From: Chara braunii
Lineage: Eukaryota > Streptophyta > Charophyceae > Charales > Characeae
Assembly: GCA_003427395.1 (NCBI GenBank)
Contig: BFEA01000405.1
Coordinates: 466,709 to 505,636 of the forward strand
Direction of reading: 5' to 3'
DNA: 38,928 nucleotides
The notes beneath the pieces were generated by a model. It did no database searches. It was given only the letters and a program-made list of their open reading frames with translations, and was not told the DNA's origin. The position numbers and the translations under genes were made by a program. Shown piece after piece: positions 19,656 through 29,571 of the stretch. Positions within the stretch are counted from its first letter, which is position 1. Each line of letters starts with the position of its first letter.

Positions 19656-22133
19656 TCATTTTTGAGCCAGGAGGTTCTTCAGGTAAATAGATTCCAGTCG
19701 TTTGCTCCTTGGCAGTTTCTCGTTTAGTCTTGCTAGGAACTCAGCGTCTGATACCCCCTACACCCACAACTGACTGAGAAGATCTCTATCTTCTTCTATG
19801 AAGGCGGACAGCGGGATGAGCCTTAGTCCTTCTGACATCAGTGTGGGCAGCCTGTCAGGAGGGATGCATGCATCTAATACCGGGGTGAAAAGTTTGAGGT
19901 TCCTATTCTGCAAATCCAGATAGAATCTGGCACTGTCATGTCTGGCACAAGTCTGATCAGAAATCAATTAACAAACAGCTCTCTCGCAGCAAGGAGGATC
20001 CCTTGAGGAGTGACTGGCTCTTCTACCGGTCTGGCTGGGAAGGTAACTTTCCCATCTTCCGGTTGCCATGCAACGACCTGAATGGTGTTTTCAGACAGCG
20101 TGCAAATGAGCGGTAGAAGCCATTTTTCCAGGCTTGTTGCCTGTCCTTGAGATGATCTTACCATTCGCCTACTTCGGGATGTTTTGGAGCTCGACATAGG
20201 CAAGGTTCATCCGTCCCTGGCATGACCGGAGGCTGGCGAGCTTGCTGCACTACCAAATGAGGCCCGTGAATCTTCTCGCCTCAGCTCTACTGCCTGCCGA
20301 CTTCCTGTGGCTGGCTCCTGCCTACTGGAGGATGCACCGTTTATGGCTGTCCTGGCCATTTTTAAGTGCGATTGTCCTCTCGAGCTTCTCGAGAAAGGGA
20401 CTAATGCCGAGGAGGAGGTTCCTTCCTCTGCAAGCCTGGAGCCTACCGCTGGGTGTTTACTGCTTGCTGGCAATTCTGAGTGCCGATATCCGTACGAAGG
20501 CTGACCTCTCCTCAGTGGGGGTTCAGTGCCGGGGGGTGGTGGTTCGTCCTCTTGAAACAGTGTTGCCGCCTGCAGCAGTCCTGCCCATTGTTGATTTGGG
20601 AGGGGGTAGCGACCCTCAGTTTGAGGATGACCGGGCATATGAGACCCCAAGCCAGGGACTTGGAGGGAATCTCCAGGTGGGTGTGCATCAGCAACGGGAC
20701 CTGTTCTTCGCTCAACTCCTGGTGAGAAGATCGGGTTGGATCTCGTGCCCATTCTTTGTCCTGATTCTGCTGGTGGGGGTGGAGAGTGATTCGAGCCGCC
20801 ACTTCGAGAGGTTCTGTGTCAACCCGCCGAGGGTTGGAGCTCACCCAGGTAACGGGGTGAGCACGACTTTGTCTCGATCTTCCTCTACGTGGCTCGTTCT
20901 GAATCGACAAGTTTTCCAACAGGTCATCTACCTCCCTGTCCACCTCCTGAATACCACGCCTGTTCATGGGGCGGGTGTTCCTCCTAGTGCACTCATCCAC
21001 AGTGTGGTTGTACCATCTACAGTTCCTGCAGTAGGGTGTAGAGGATGAGACTAACTTGACTTCTATCATGTCCCCCTGTTTTGTTCTCACCCATATCCGA
21101 TCAACTAATCTCGACCGGTAGTTGGCATCGATCTCACACTTGATGTTGGCCAATCTCGGGTCCGTACCGAAACAATCCGGCAGGAAGTCACGAGTGACTG
21201 GGCCTATTACGTACGCCAAGGCCGATTTGAAATACACGTAGGCATCGAGGGGTACTTGCAGCCCCATTACCCAGAAAGTTTTTTCTTCTTCCGCCCTACG
21301 GAATTCCTTCCAATCCGATTTCGTCATCCAGGGTTTCATCTCAAAGTGGTAACTTCTCCCTCTAAGTTGAACCACGCCTTCGCCCTGACTCACCATCCAT
21401 TCAGCTACTACCTTGTCCTTCGAAACATAGGAAATCATATTGGGACCTTCGAACTTAACCCGACCTCTATTGACAGGAGGATCGAAGATGTCATCCCTCC
21501 GCCACCTGTTCTCGTAAGCTCGTACCAGATCCTCCTTTACTTTCCTCGGCAGGTGCCTCGCTGCTTCTCTAAATAGGATTACCACCGTTCTTTCCATCAA
21601 CCATTGGATTTTGATCTCGTCGAAGTCCCCATCTACAGTCACCACGGCTTCATTACCATCGATCGAGACATCCTCAAAGGGAATCTCATCGGGCATAATG
21701 CCCTCATCGTAACACATCGACATCAAAAGTTTGACCCTTTCCTCAAAGGAATCATCCTGGGGTATCTGAGCGGACCGAGCCCCTGGGGAGGATCACCCTC
21801 CCACTGAGGCGTGATCTTCCATTTCCAGTTCCACCGCTTCTCCCGCCATAACCGGCGGTAATCCCTATTGTATACTGGTCCGTGAAAGTCTGTGCCCCTA
21901 GCTCGGGATTCGTCGCTCCGACTTGGGTTTCCGTATCCCACTGCTCTTCCACGTGGCTGGGCGCTGGTAACGGAGGTGGGACTGAACGGTGGTGCGATTG
22001 TATAGGGTATAGGGTAGCCTTCGACGGCGCTGTTTTGCGCTCGCGAACCCGCGTCGCCGGCCTGGCCCAGCCCAACACTGCGGCCGACCGGCCCGTCGAG
22101 TGGTACTGTGCCGCCATGACACGCAGTTACCAC
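19656..22133 (-). pseudogene. LINE ORF1 (nucleic-acid binding, CCHC), broken
   Basis: Several frames together: 22133-21723 (N-terminal part ending in a WKWKITPQWEGDPP-type segment), then after a frameshift near 21770 a 404-codon frame 21726-20512, then 20752-20207, 20203-19964, and 19967-19656 with TAG at 19758-19760 before the final TGA at 19656. The 404-codon part has a conserved-looking region of about 200 residues similar in layout to plant LINE ORF1 (DUF4283-like) and a zinc knuckle CRNCRWYNHTVDEC (CX2CX4HX4C). A Ser/Arg/Gln-rich stretch follows. ORF1 of this type coats LINE RNA. The last piece, with GLRLIPLSAFIEEDRD, is not a domain I know. Confidence 0.8.
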
Positions 22134-22920
22134 GGTGAAAGCGGCTCGCTAGGGATTCACCCATAGCGACGTGAATCTCTCACGGCATGCCCCTTCTTCA
22201 CCTGGCGGCCATAGCCCCGCCTCGGGACAGCCATCACCACAGTAAGACATTCACAGTTGAGTGCGAACTGAGGTTACCAGCGAGACCTACTCCGGAGAGC
22301 TGACGCCCACGCCTGACATTACCGTCCAACATCTGCACGGGGAGCAAGGTAAGGACACCAAGATTCCCATCTGGCTGATGAGAATTCACTGCGTAGTTTT
22401 CACTGCCGAACAGGAAGAGCCGCCTTCATCGGGGTAACGATCATTCTGTATGTTATGGTCAGATCGAGGCCGCTGTCGGACGGTAAAGGTCTGTACGATG
22501 CTAAGCATCCTGGGCATCTAGAACGGTAGATCGTGAAGAGGGGAAGGAAGGCCAGATTCTCGACTGTGGCCGAACTCTACGCTTGCTCGGCACTGGAGTG
22601 GATTCTGCTTGTAACTTTTCTCCCTGTAGTCGACAAGTTGCACGCCCCCCACCCACACGAAGTAAGATAGATGGCGAAGATCGCACCGGGTGGAATCGCT
22701 AGACCTGGTAGTTGGTTTCTAGTGTAGCAGTCCGCTGTGCACTACTCCCACCTGGATATGCAACTCACCAACCTTGTCCTTTGAATCGTTGTTTGTCGGA
22801 ACAATGCGAGCGGAGGCAGTCCTCTCCTCTGGGCAATGTCGCGAAGAGATCAGACTCAACAAGCAAAACAGAGCGCGATCTCTTATAAGACGGAGCCCGC
22901 TACCCTATACCCTTTTTGTT
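22134..22920 (-). other. probable LINE 5' leader / undefined
   Basis: No coding frame is evident on either strand. GGGTATAGGGTAGC at 22006-22019 is repeated in inverted form at 22902-22916, about 900 bases apart. A purine-rich run on the minus strand (22914-23000) could mark the element's outer edge. The true 5' end cannot be placed. Confidence 0.3.
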
Positions 22921-23670
22921 TTTCTCTTTTTTACCTTCCTTTCTTTTCTTCTTTTTTTCTTTTTTTTTCCCCTTTCTTTTTTGTTTTTTCTTACAATGTC
23001 AAAAACTCTGGTCTGTCCGAAAAGGAGGAGCGCCGAGATGCAGTTTGTACCTTCTCTACGCCCGGGGCCAAGTCCCACTAGCAGCGTTGAGTTTCCTCAA
23101 CGCCTGAATCTAGACGTTTTTATTCTGGGGGGCGACAGTCCGTTACTTATTACGGGCAAGCATGAATCATAAAAAGAGAAGTAGAAACGCTGGGAAAAGT
23201 AAGAGAAGAGATAAACCTTACCCTCGCTGCACAAGGAGCCACAGGAGGGGAGGCTGCTAGGTGAGTCATTCTCCTCAAAGCCCCTCATTCTGGAATCTGG
23301 GGCGCCCTCTGCTGGCCAGAGAACTCCCATATCGTACCCAGACACTCACCAGAGGATTCCTGGGGACTCTGTGGGGAGGAGGGGTGCACGGGGGTGGCCC
23401 GGCTAGCAGCCTCCTTGGCCCACACTCAGCCTTTCAGTCTTGTTCCTGCTGTCCCTCTTAGTCTGCCCTCTGCACATATTCCCAAATCCCGTACTTACTC
23501 TCTGTCTTGGACAGGGCAAACAGATGCACCTCTACCGGATGTAAGACCGGTGCTAGACTGGGCAAACAGATGCAGCTGAACCGAAGCCTACTTGCATCAT
23601 CCACGATTACAGGCCAAAGTTGGGATACCCATTGAACTCCATGACACTGTCCCTCAAGACACATGGACCC
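22921..23670. other. stretch without a recognised gene
   Basis: T/C-rich at 22915-22995. GGGCAAACAGATGCA occurs twice, at 23515 and 23559, separated by 44 bases. No ORF looks like a known protein. Confidence 0.4.
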
Positions 23671-23675
23671 ACCAC

Positions 23676-24090
23676 GCCATTGTCGAAAATGCGATTTTAG
23701 ATAGTTTCTCTTCGCCACACAGGCTGTCGAAGTCGGAGACGGGAAGAAAATAAAAATTCACAAGTAATTTGTCAGAGAATGCTTCTGGACACCTCCTGTC
23801 TGTCGAAAGTTGTTGTATCCCCCTTCAGCCTCCTGCTACTCCGATGCTTTCGACAGTCCTCGACTGCGCCCTAGACTTCTCTTCGGAATTTGGTGAGTGG
23901 GGGTAAGGTCGGGATGGGCTAGTGCTTGTCGTACCCTCAGGCCGTGTTCCTCTTTTTCCATCTTGCATTCGCAACTTCGCAAGTGCGTCCACTTTACAGT
24001 GCTGTGTGGCTAAAAGGGGGCAAACTGTCGAAGGGAGGCTGTCGAATTTATTCTGACAGCCATCGAATTCTTTTGCCTTTCGACAATGGC
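23676..24090. mobile_element. TIR element, third copy of the CGCCACACAG family
   Basis: GCCATTGTCGAAAATGCGAT at the left is inverted at the right (TTTCGACAATGGC), and the internal TTCGCCACACAGGCTGTCGAA-type motif at about 23711 mirrors GTGCTGTGTGGCTAAAAGGG at 23999. Length and internal TGTCGAA words match the elements at 6924 and 7490, so all three share one origin. The left end lacks the GGGCCTC cap, so it is more decayed. 24100-24530 beyond holds no evident gene. Confidence 0.7.
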
Positions 24091-24529
24091 CCCTGGATTT
24101 AACCGAGTCCTGGATCTACTGCGACTCATTTTTTGTTTTTGTTTTTCTTTTTTTCTCTGACCGATTGGTTCCTTCTTCAGCGTCTTTCCTGTAGAAGGAT
24201 GTCGTGTGTGAGACGGCTAGAAATCCCTAACCAATGGGCCAAGCTCAAATAGTACACCCATGAACTGCTGCAATGCAGACCCAGGTTCAGATCCAGATAG
24301 CAATGAAATAGTCCTCAATTATACCAGGGGCCGTTTAGTTCAATGATGATATCTCAAGGCCGTGGGAAAAGTTATAAAGCCCCTGAGCAAAAATGGTGGG
24401 AAATTGTTTTACCTGCCCAACCAGGGTGCAAAAATGACGTCGAAAAGTCTTTTAGGGGCCTGCCCGGCACTGCTGTACTTTTTGCCCCATTGGGCGCCAG
24501 ATGAATACAAAGATTTCCTTTTCTTTAGG

Positions 24530-24690
24530 GGAAACTAGGCCGGAGTCACAAAACGAGTTATAATTGCAGTATGGGCAAAGCTACAGTTTGCAATTGCAGT
24601 TCGGGTAATGTACACAACCCAGCTTTCTGGGCATGTAGGGTGCCCCAACTGCAATTGCAAACTGTATCTTGGCCCATGCTGCAAAGCCAA
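24530..24690. mobile_element. fold-back element, second copy of the 12748 family
   Basis: GTCACAAAACGAGTTATAAT at the left, then arms ATGGGCAAAGCTACAGTTTG...CAATTGCAG and CTGCAATTGCAAACTGTATC...TTGGCCCAT that pair in inverted orientation around GTACACAACCCAGCTTTCTG. It sits immediately beside the inverted copy of the 4500-4868 repeat; the 4500 copy lacks this module, so it probably inserted separately. Confidence 0.65.
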
Positions 24691-24949
24691 CTGCACCTGT
24701 GACCGATTTGAATTTTCGAATCCGCAGAAATAACTGCACACTCCAGGTCCGCACGAAGAGCAGTTACAAACTGCAGAAAAAAACAAGAACTCATGCTTCC
24801 TATTGGCTGCCAGTTGAACAATTGGCAAAAATGGGAGGCATTTTCCCAAGGGCTGGGGTGAGAGCAGGTACCAGGACTGTCCTGAGGCTCCCTTTTTTTC
24901 TTTTTTTTTGGAAAAGGACCCGTGAAGGGGCAGGGTTGAAAAATGACTC

Positions 24950-24991
<42 letters not shown>

Positions 24992-25066
24992 CACAGGGAC
25001 CACTTTTTGCCGTAGCCCAGTCACGTGCGTTGCCTAGACATCTCGACCGATGCCCAGCCACGGGCG
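24690..25066 (-). repeat. dispersed repeat, minus copy (pairs with 4500-4868)
   Basis: Reverse orientation of the repeat at 4500-4868, with matching A/T runs and segments such as CCCGTGAAGGGGCAGGG. The internal A run has grown to more than 30 bases (24951-24990). The edge at about 25066 coincides with GGGCATCGGTCGAGATGTCT on the minus strand. Confidence 0.8.
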
Positions 25067-25120
25067 TGTGTAAGAGAGCACAGTCAGGGTAGAGTCTGGC
25101 ACATGCAAAACACATAGTCG

Positions 25121-25354
25121 GTGTTACGCGGCAAGCAATATGTGAAAGAAATCTCAAAATTTACTCCAGAAGATTCTGAGAAGAACATAGAGATAGCTTC
25201 GAGTAATCACGCCATAGAAGCTATGGCAAACGTCCCCTCCTGCCATCAGATCAGAGTTCCTCCCGGAGAGGATAGACCCCTGGCTTTCCCCGACGAGTTT
25301 CTGTCACCTGTCACCACCAGCCGTGACTTCATCAGGGGATTTCTAGATGACTAA
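25121..25354 (+). CDS. possible terminal exon, unknown protein (77 residues)
   Basis: The open frame ends at TAA 25352-25354 and reads like real coding sequence: mixed acidic and basic residues, HQIRVPPGEDRPLAF and TTSRDFIRGFLDD at its end, no low complexity. It has no ATG start; the frame opens after a TAG at 25111-25113, and CACATAG just before could be a 3' splice site, so a last exon is plausible. The first internal ATG is about 37 codons in. I do not recognise the family. It may equally be a fragment of a mobile-element gene. No other exon of it was found here. Confidence 0.3.
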   Translation: MLRGKQYVKEISKFTPEDSEKNIEIASSNHAIEAMANVPSCHQIRVPPGEDRPLAFPDEFLSPVTTSRDFIRGFLDD

Positions 25355-25777
25355 TGAGTCCTATGCTAGGCTTATTTATAATTAGGCAGTTCAGTTTCAC
25401 TTCCAGTTCATGCTAGGTCCTCTGTCTATTCCCTTATTCTGGTCCTTCCCATTCCTTCAGGAACCTTCCTCATTTTCTGGCGCCAGTCTAGCCACCGCTT
25501 TCTTCTGTCGTATCGTCGAGAATGAGTGGAAGTCCTGGAAAGTCCAGAAGGTAAACTCCTCCTTGCTCCATATCCTATGAAACTCCCACGGAGGCGGTGA
25601 TGGGCGGCCGCGCCACTTCATGGCCCCGTGGCAGCCAGTGAGGGGGGGGCCGGGGCAGGGTTCTCGGAAGTGGATTGGGTTTGCGCAAACCCCTCCCCAC
25701 CCCCTCAAAGAAAATTAAAAAAAAAACAATTTCCGTGGGGTTGTTTCGTGGTGAGAGATGAAAAAAAAAAAAAACTG
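25355..25777. other. stretch without a recognised gene
   Basis: Follows the possible terminal exon; could include its 3' UTR. No polyadenylation signal of canonical sequence is seen close to the stop. Confidence 0.3.
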
Positions 25778-26428
25778 NNNNNNNNNNNNNNNNNNNNNNN
25801 NNNNNNNNNNNNNNNNNNNNNNNNNNNNNNNNNNNNNNNNNNNNNNNNNNNNNNNNNNNNNNNNNNNNNNNNNNNNNNNNNNNNNNNNNNNNNNNNNNNN
25901 NNNNNNNNNNNNNNNNNNNNNNNNNNNNNNNNNNNNNNNNNNNNNNNNNNNNNNNNNNNNNNNNNNNNNNNNNNNNNNNNNNNNNNNNNNNNNNNNNNNN
26001 NNNNNNNNNNNNNNNNNNNNNNNNNNNNNNNNNNNNNNNNNNNNNNNNNNNNNNNNNNNNNNNNNNNNNNNNNNNNNNNNNNNNNNNNNNNNNNNNNNNN
26101 NNNNNNNNNNNNNNNNNNNNNNNNNNNNNNNNNNNNNNNNNNNNNNNNNNNNNNNNNNNNNNNNNNNNNNNNNNNNNNNNNNNNNNNNNNNNNNNNNNNN
26201 NNNNNNNNNNNNNNNNNNNNNNNNNNNNNNNNNNNNNNNNNNNNNNNNNNNNNNNNNNNNNNNNNNNNNNNNNNNNNNNNNNNNNNNNNNNNNNNNNNNN
26301 NNNNNNNNNNNNNNNNNNNNNNNNNNNNNNNNNNNNNNNNNNNNNNNNNNNNNNNNNNNNNNNNNNNNNNNNNNNNNNNNNNNNNNNNNNNNNNNNNNNN
26401 NNNNNNNNNNNNNNNNNNNNNNNNNNNN
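25778..26428. other. assembly gap (651 N) ending in (AC)n
   Basis: A run of N with an A run on the left side and (AC)n at 26429-26460 on the right. The gap is probably microsatellite-driven. Confidence 0.99.
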
Positions 26429-26463
<35 letters not shown>

Positions 26464-26617
26464 CACACACACATACTAATTGTCCTTGCAAAATACCGTA
26501 CTATTTTAATTTTAATTTTTTTTTATTCCTTAATTTTTTCCTTACGTGAGGAACAAGCCCTCAAGGGGCCCTATCAGACATCACATTGCTCTGGGCTAAG
26601 GCCCCACTAAGCCAAGT

Positions 26618-26640
26618 GCCCGCCCTAAGTGAAGGCGGGC
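26618..26640. repeat. isolated hairpin with CTAAGTGAA loop
   Basis: GCCCGCC (26618-26624), loop CTAAGTGAA, GGCGGGC (26634-26640): a perfect 7-bp stem. The loop is the one that recurs in the hairpin array at 32200-34180. Confidence 0.8.
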
Positions 26641-26810
26641 CTGAATATTCGTCAAAGGCAAAATTCGACATTTCCATATGTGGGTATTCAGGCTCTCGCA
26701 GCACGCCAGTTGGTTGGGAAGACGCGGGAGCCTCACATTGCTGCGTCATACAGTTGGCCCAGGCCTTGACAGTTGCGCCTGGGCACACATACATAAAGCA
26801 GGGCCGATAC

Positions 26811-27644
26811 ATTGGGAAGCAGACCTTCGGCCTTGGCAAAAACAGTAGTGCCAACGCAGCTGCCTGCGAGCCCTGCACAGATGCAGCAAACAGCCCAAGA
26901 CGGGAGACTCAGGCCATGCCTAACTGCAAAGGGCCCAGGCCCTCAACTGTAGTCTTGGGCCTGGGCGCAGGGTCTGGGACCCAACCGGAAGCTACTGGAA
27001 GCTTCCAGCCAGGCCACACGCAGCATCCAGGAGGCTGCCACTTCCACAAAAGGAAGGAAGCAGCCCAGGCCAGGCATTCTGGCCAGCGCTGGCAATGCAG
27101 AAGTGCTGCTGCGCTCTCGCTTGATGCTGCGCTGCTGCCAAGAGCGCTGACGGGGCGCGAGAGGTGAAGTGGGGCGCTGCAGGGCAGCGGGGCGCTGGCA
27201 GCCATAGCCGGGCTGCTGGGCGCCAGGGGGTACAGCAGATGATCAGGTGGTCTACAGGGAAGGAGGCGCTGTGTGGGGTAATCAAGGTCTGATTGAGGGT
27301 GACGACATACGTACCTGGTACATGAAGAGAGCTCGGCGATGCTGTTGGCAGTAATGTACATTGGTCTTCGAGAGTAGAAGTGATCCTGTTGCGTGAACCG
27401 GCTGTAGGTAGGCTACTCAGGTAGAGTAGGCTGGGCGCCGAGCGCCAGACGGGAGAGAGCGACTTTGGATACTGTGTTGGTGTGGCCTACGGGCTTGGAC
27501 ATTGGCTCATTAATTCATTGTATTGCTCTATATGGATGGTTTTCTCGGTGCATTTGTATTCTCTGCTGGGACATGACTACTTGTTCAGCTGTGTGATTTT
27601 GCAACTTGGTTTTATGTATATCGCTCACACTCATATTCCTTGCA
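26811..27644 (+). repeat. 5' LTR (minimum extent)
   Basis: Shares long stretches with 29572-30693, for example GCATCCAGGAGGCTGCCACT and GGCTTGGACATTGGCTCATT. Ends TTCCTTGCA. TCTATATGG at about 27527 could serve as a TATA element. The true LTR start may lie upstream of 26811. Confidence 0.75.
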
Positions 27645-27647
27645 ATT

Positions 27648-27659
27648 TGGTATCGGAGC
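27648..27659 (+). promoter_or_regulatory. primer-binding site, initiator tRNA-Met type
   Basis: TGGTATCGGAGC, 11 of 12 bases identical to the standard plant initiator tRNA-Met site, three bases after the LTR end. It primes minus-strand cDNA synthesis. Confidence 0.8.
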
Positions 27660-28914
27660 TGATTGGTGATCGCCGCTTACCTGACACCGGCGACATTGTG
27701 ACTTGGTGCGCTGACGATGCTTCACGTGCAGTAAGGATACTTTGGCGCTGGTTGATTACCGGGACCTAGGTGGAGAGGCCGGCTGCTGGAAGGCTGTGGC
27801 GACCGCGTGGGATCTGTGGCGACAGCGGGTGTATGCATGATGATGAGAGTATGCTGACGTGGCATTTTGGCTGAGGTGGCACTGCATTGCGTTGTGGGTG
27901 GTACCGAGGCTAATGACCGGTCATCGAAATGCACGTCGGCCCAATTGGTGAGAAATCTGTGGTTGGGGGCAGCTATCTCCAGGTACGTTGTTCCCATTCC
28001 TTATCTACCCTCTCAATCTCTTCTTACCGTGAGGAAGTGAGTCCAACTTGAGTGTCCTCTCTTTGGTGAGGAGTCGTGTGCGCTCTATCTTGAGAGACGA
28101 CATTCTTCCCCGTGGGCCGGTGGCGCATCTGGCAGGAGAGGGCGGTGCCTCTGAAGGGCCCTGGTCGAAGCACGGGTCACGGTCACCATGCCAACCCATG
28201 GGTATTAGTACACGCAGGCCATGCTGCTTTGTCCATTGAGGCTCTTTGCTGCGCTGATAGAAGGGGTGTGCGCCGTGCGGACTGCACAGTCCTATGGAGA
28301 CACTCCCAGACCGTCTATAAACATTTCTGGTTGGGGTCTGAACTGTCCACTGGTTGTGATCGTCGTCCTGATTGCGACGTTGAAGAATTCCTGAGGGCTC
28401 CAGGGGCTGTCCTTAAATTGCCTCTTGATCAGCCAGATCAGTCGGACGTAAGGCTCGTTGCACGCGACGGTAAATAAAGGGCAGGCTGGTCATAAGCATA
28501 CTTCTTGGGCACAGGGGTGGGCCGTGGTTGCACACCTTAGACACCGCAGCTTGATGATGCTCATAGGTACGTTGGATACAGGGAAAGGGGATTCCAATTG
28601 TGAACTCAACTGAACATCACTACCATTTCCATTGTGCATACATCTTCTCACATTAGTCTAAGTTTTATTTTTGATTAGTTGGTTGACCGAGTGCTGACAC
28701 CTAACAGACAGACTAGAGTAGGACTGCAATCTACCATAGTCAATTCTTCTTGAATCTTCTGCGCAGAACTAATCATGATAGATCTAGACAATGTGTACAT
28801 CTAGGTAACTCGCCGGGCATTTATTTATTTATTTATTTATTTTTAGATCCGGTCAGACACATGTTGCGGTAGGTTCCAAAGAGGACATTAGTCCACACAA
28901 CGTCTGCCTAGCCC

Positions 28915-29540
28915 ATGAGCGAATCAGACGGTGGGGAGGATAGATCTGACGATAGGAGGCAGACACGACGGGATACCGCTAGGATACCTGTTGTGTTTCA
29001 GGTTCTACTACCAGGAGACGAAAGAAGGCTTAGGGCCGAGACAAGGGCCCACAATCTAGAGACTGCAGAGCAGCAGCGGCGGCGCTTGAACGTGCGTTAG
29101 CAGCAGCAGCAGCTAGTGCTGTAGCTATGGCTACCTCAACAGCAACTTCTGTTGTAAACTCAATTGGTCAAGTGTTGGGCATGCCGACCAGTTCACAGTC
29201 CATCTCCAGTACCTCAGGAGTTGACACTAGTCAGATGGCGGGCTCGCAGTTCAGCTCGCCGTCTCCACGCACCAGGGAGCAGATGGAGTTTCAGCAAGTC
29301 GAGAGGATCCGCTTGAGGCTAGAGGAACTCAGGCAGGCTACTAAAAGCGAGAAAGAGATTCGGGACAGAAGTGTCAAATTAGAGGGTAGGGACGCAGATA
29401 AGGCTGCATTAGAGGGGTTAGATGACTCGACCCTTAGTAATAATGAAAAGATTATGAAGGCGAGCATCCTGTCCATGCATGCATACATGGACAGTAAACT
29501 GGATACAATCCAGGACACATGCGGCGGCCATCCGAGATAG
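28915..29540 (+). pseudogene. gag-like reading frame, N-terminal part only
   Basis: ATG 28915 opens a frame with charged residues (MSESDGGEDRSDDRRQTRRD) that hits TAG at 29098-29100; the next frame (from GAA within 29083-29090) continues ERALAAAAASAVAMATSTAT and runs to TAG 29538-29540, so a single frameshift lies near 29085. The C-terminal half is coiled-coil-like, with RLRLEELRQATKSEKEIRD, and ends 32 bases before the 3' LTR. Position after PBS and leader, composition and length suggest a Gag N-terminus; no CCHC knuckle or capsid is left. A CAGCAG run near the shift may have caused it. Confidence 0.5.
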
Positions 29541-29571
29541 GGCCCGCGGATGCGTCCGCGGGTGTTTCATA

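Larger units (their letters stand above)
15165..22133 (-). mobile_element. degraded LINE (L1-like non-LTR retrotransposon)
   Basis: Two ORFs in tandem on the minus strand: ORF1 with a CCHC knuckle (22133-19656) and ORF2 with endonuclease, reverse transcriptase and a C-terminal zf-RVT-like region (19541-15282). They are separated by about 114 bases. This order is that of plant L1-type LINEs, which transpose by target-primed reverse transcription: the endonuclease nicks DNA and the RT copies the RNA there. Several stops and frameshifts interrupt both ORFs, so the copy is dead. The 3' end may be the (CA)n at 15164-15031. The 5' end is not defined; a leader could run to about 22920. No target duplication was identified. 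Confidence 0.9.

Noticed and set aside
20242-21048. 268-codon plus-strand ORF with hydrophobic start
   Set aside because: It is antisense to LINE ORF1; the minus strand holds the zinc knuckle.
24230-24300. tRNA-like boxes around GGTTCAGATCC
   Set aside because: The B-box-like word is fair but the putative A box is poor and no tail or copy was found.
26586-27167. 193-codon plus-strand ORF over the first LTR
   Set aside because: The sequence is an LTR present twice; the frame is not kept in the second copy.
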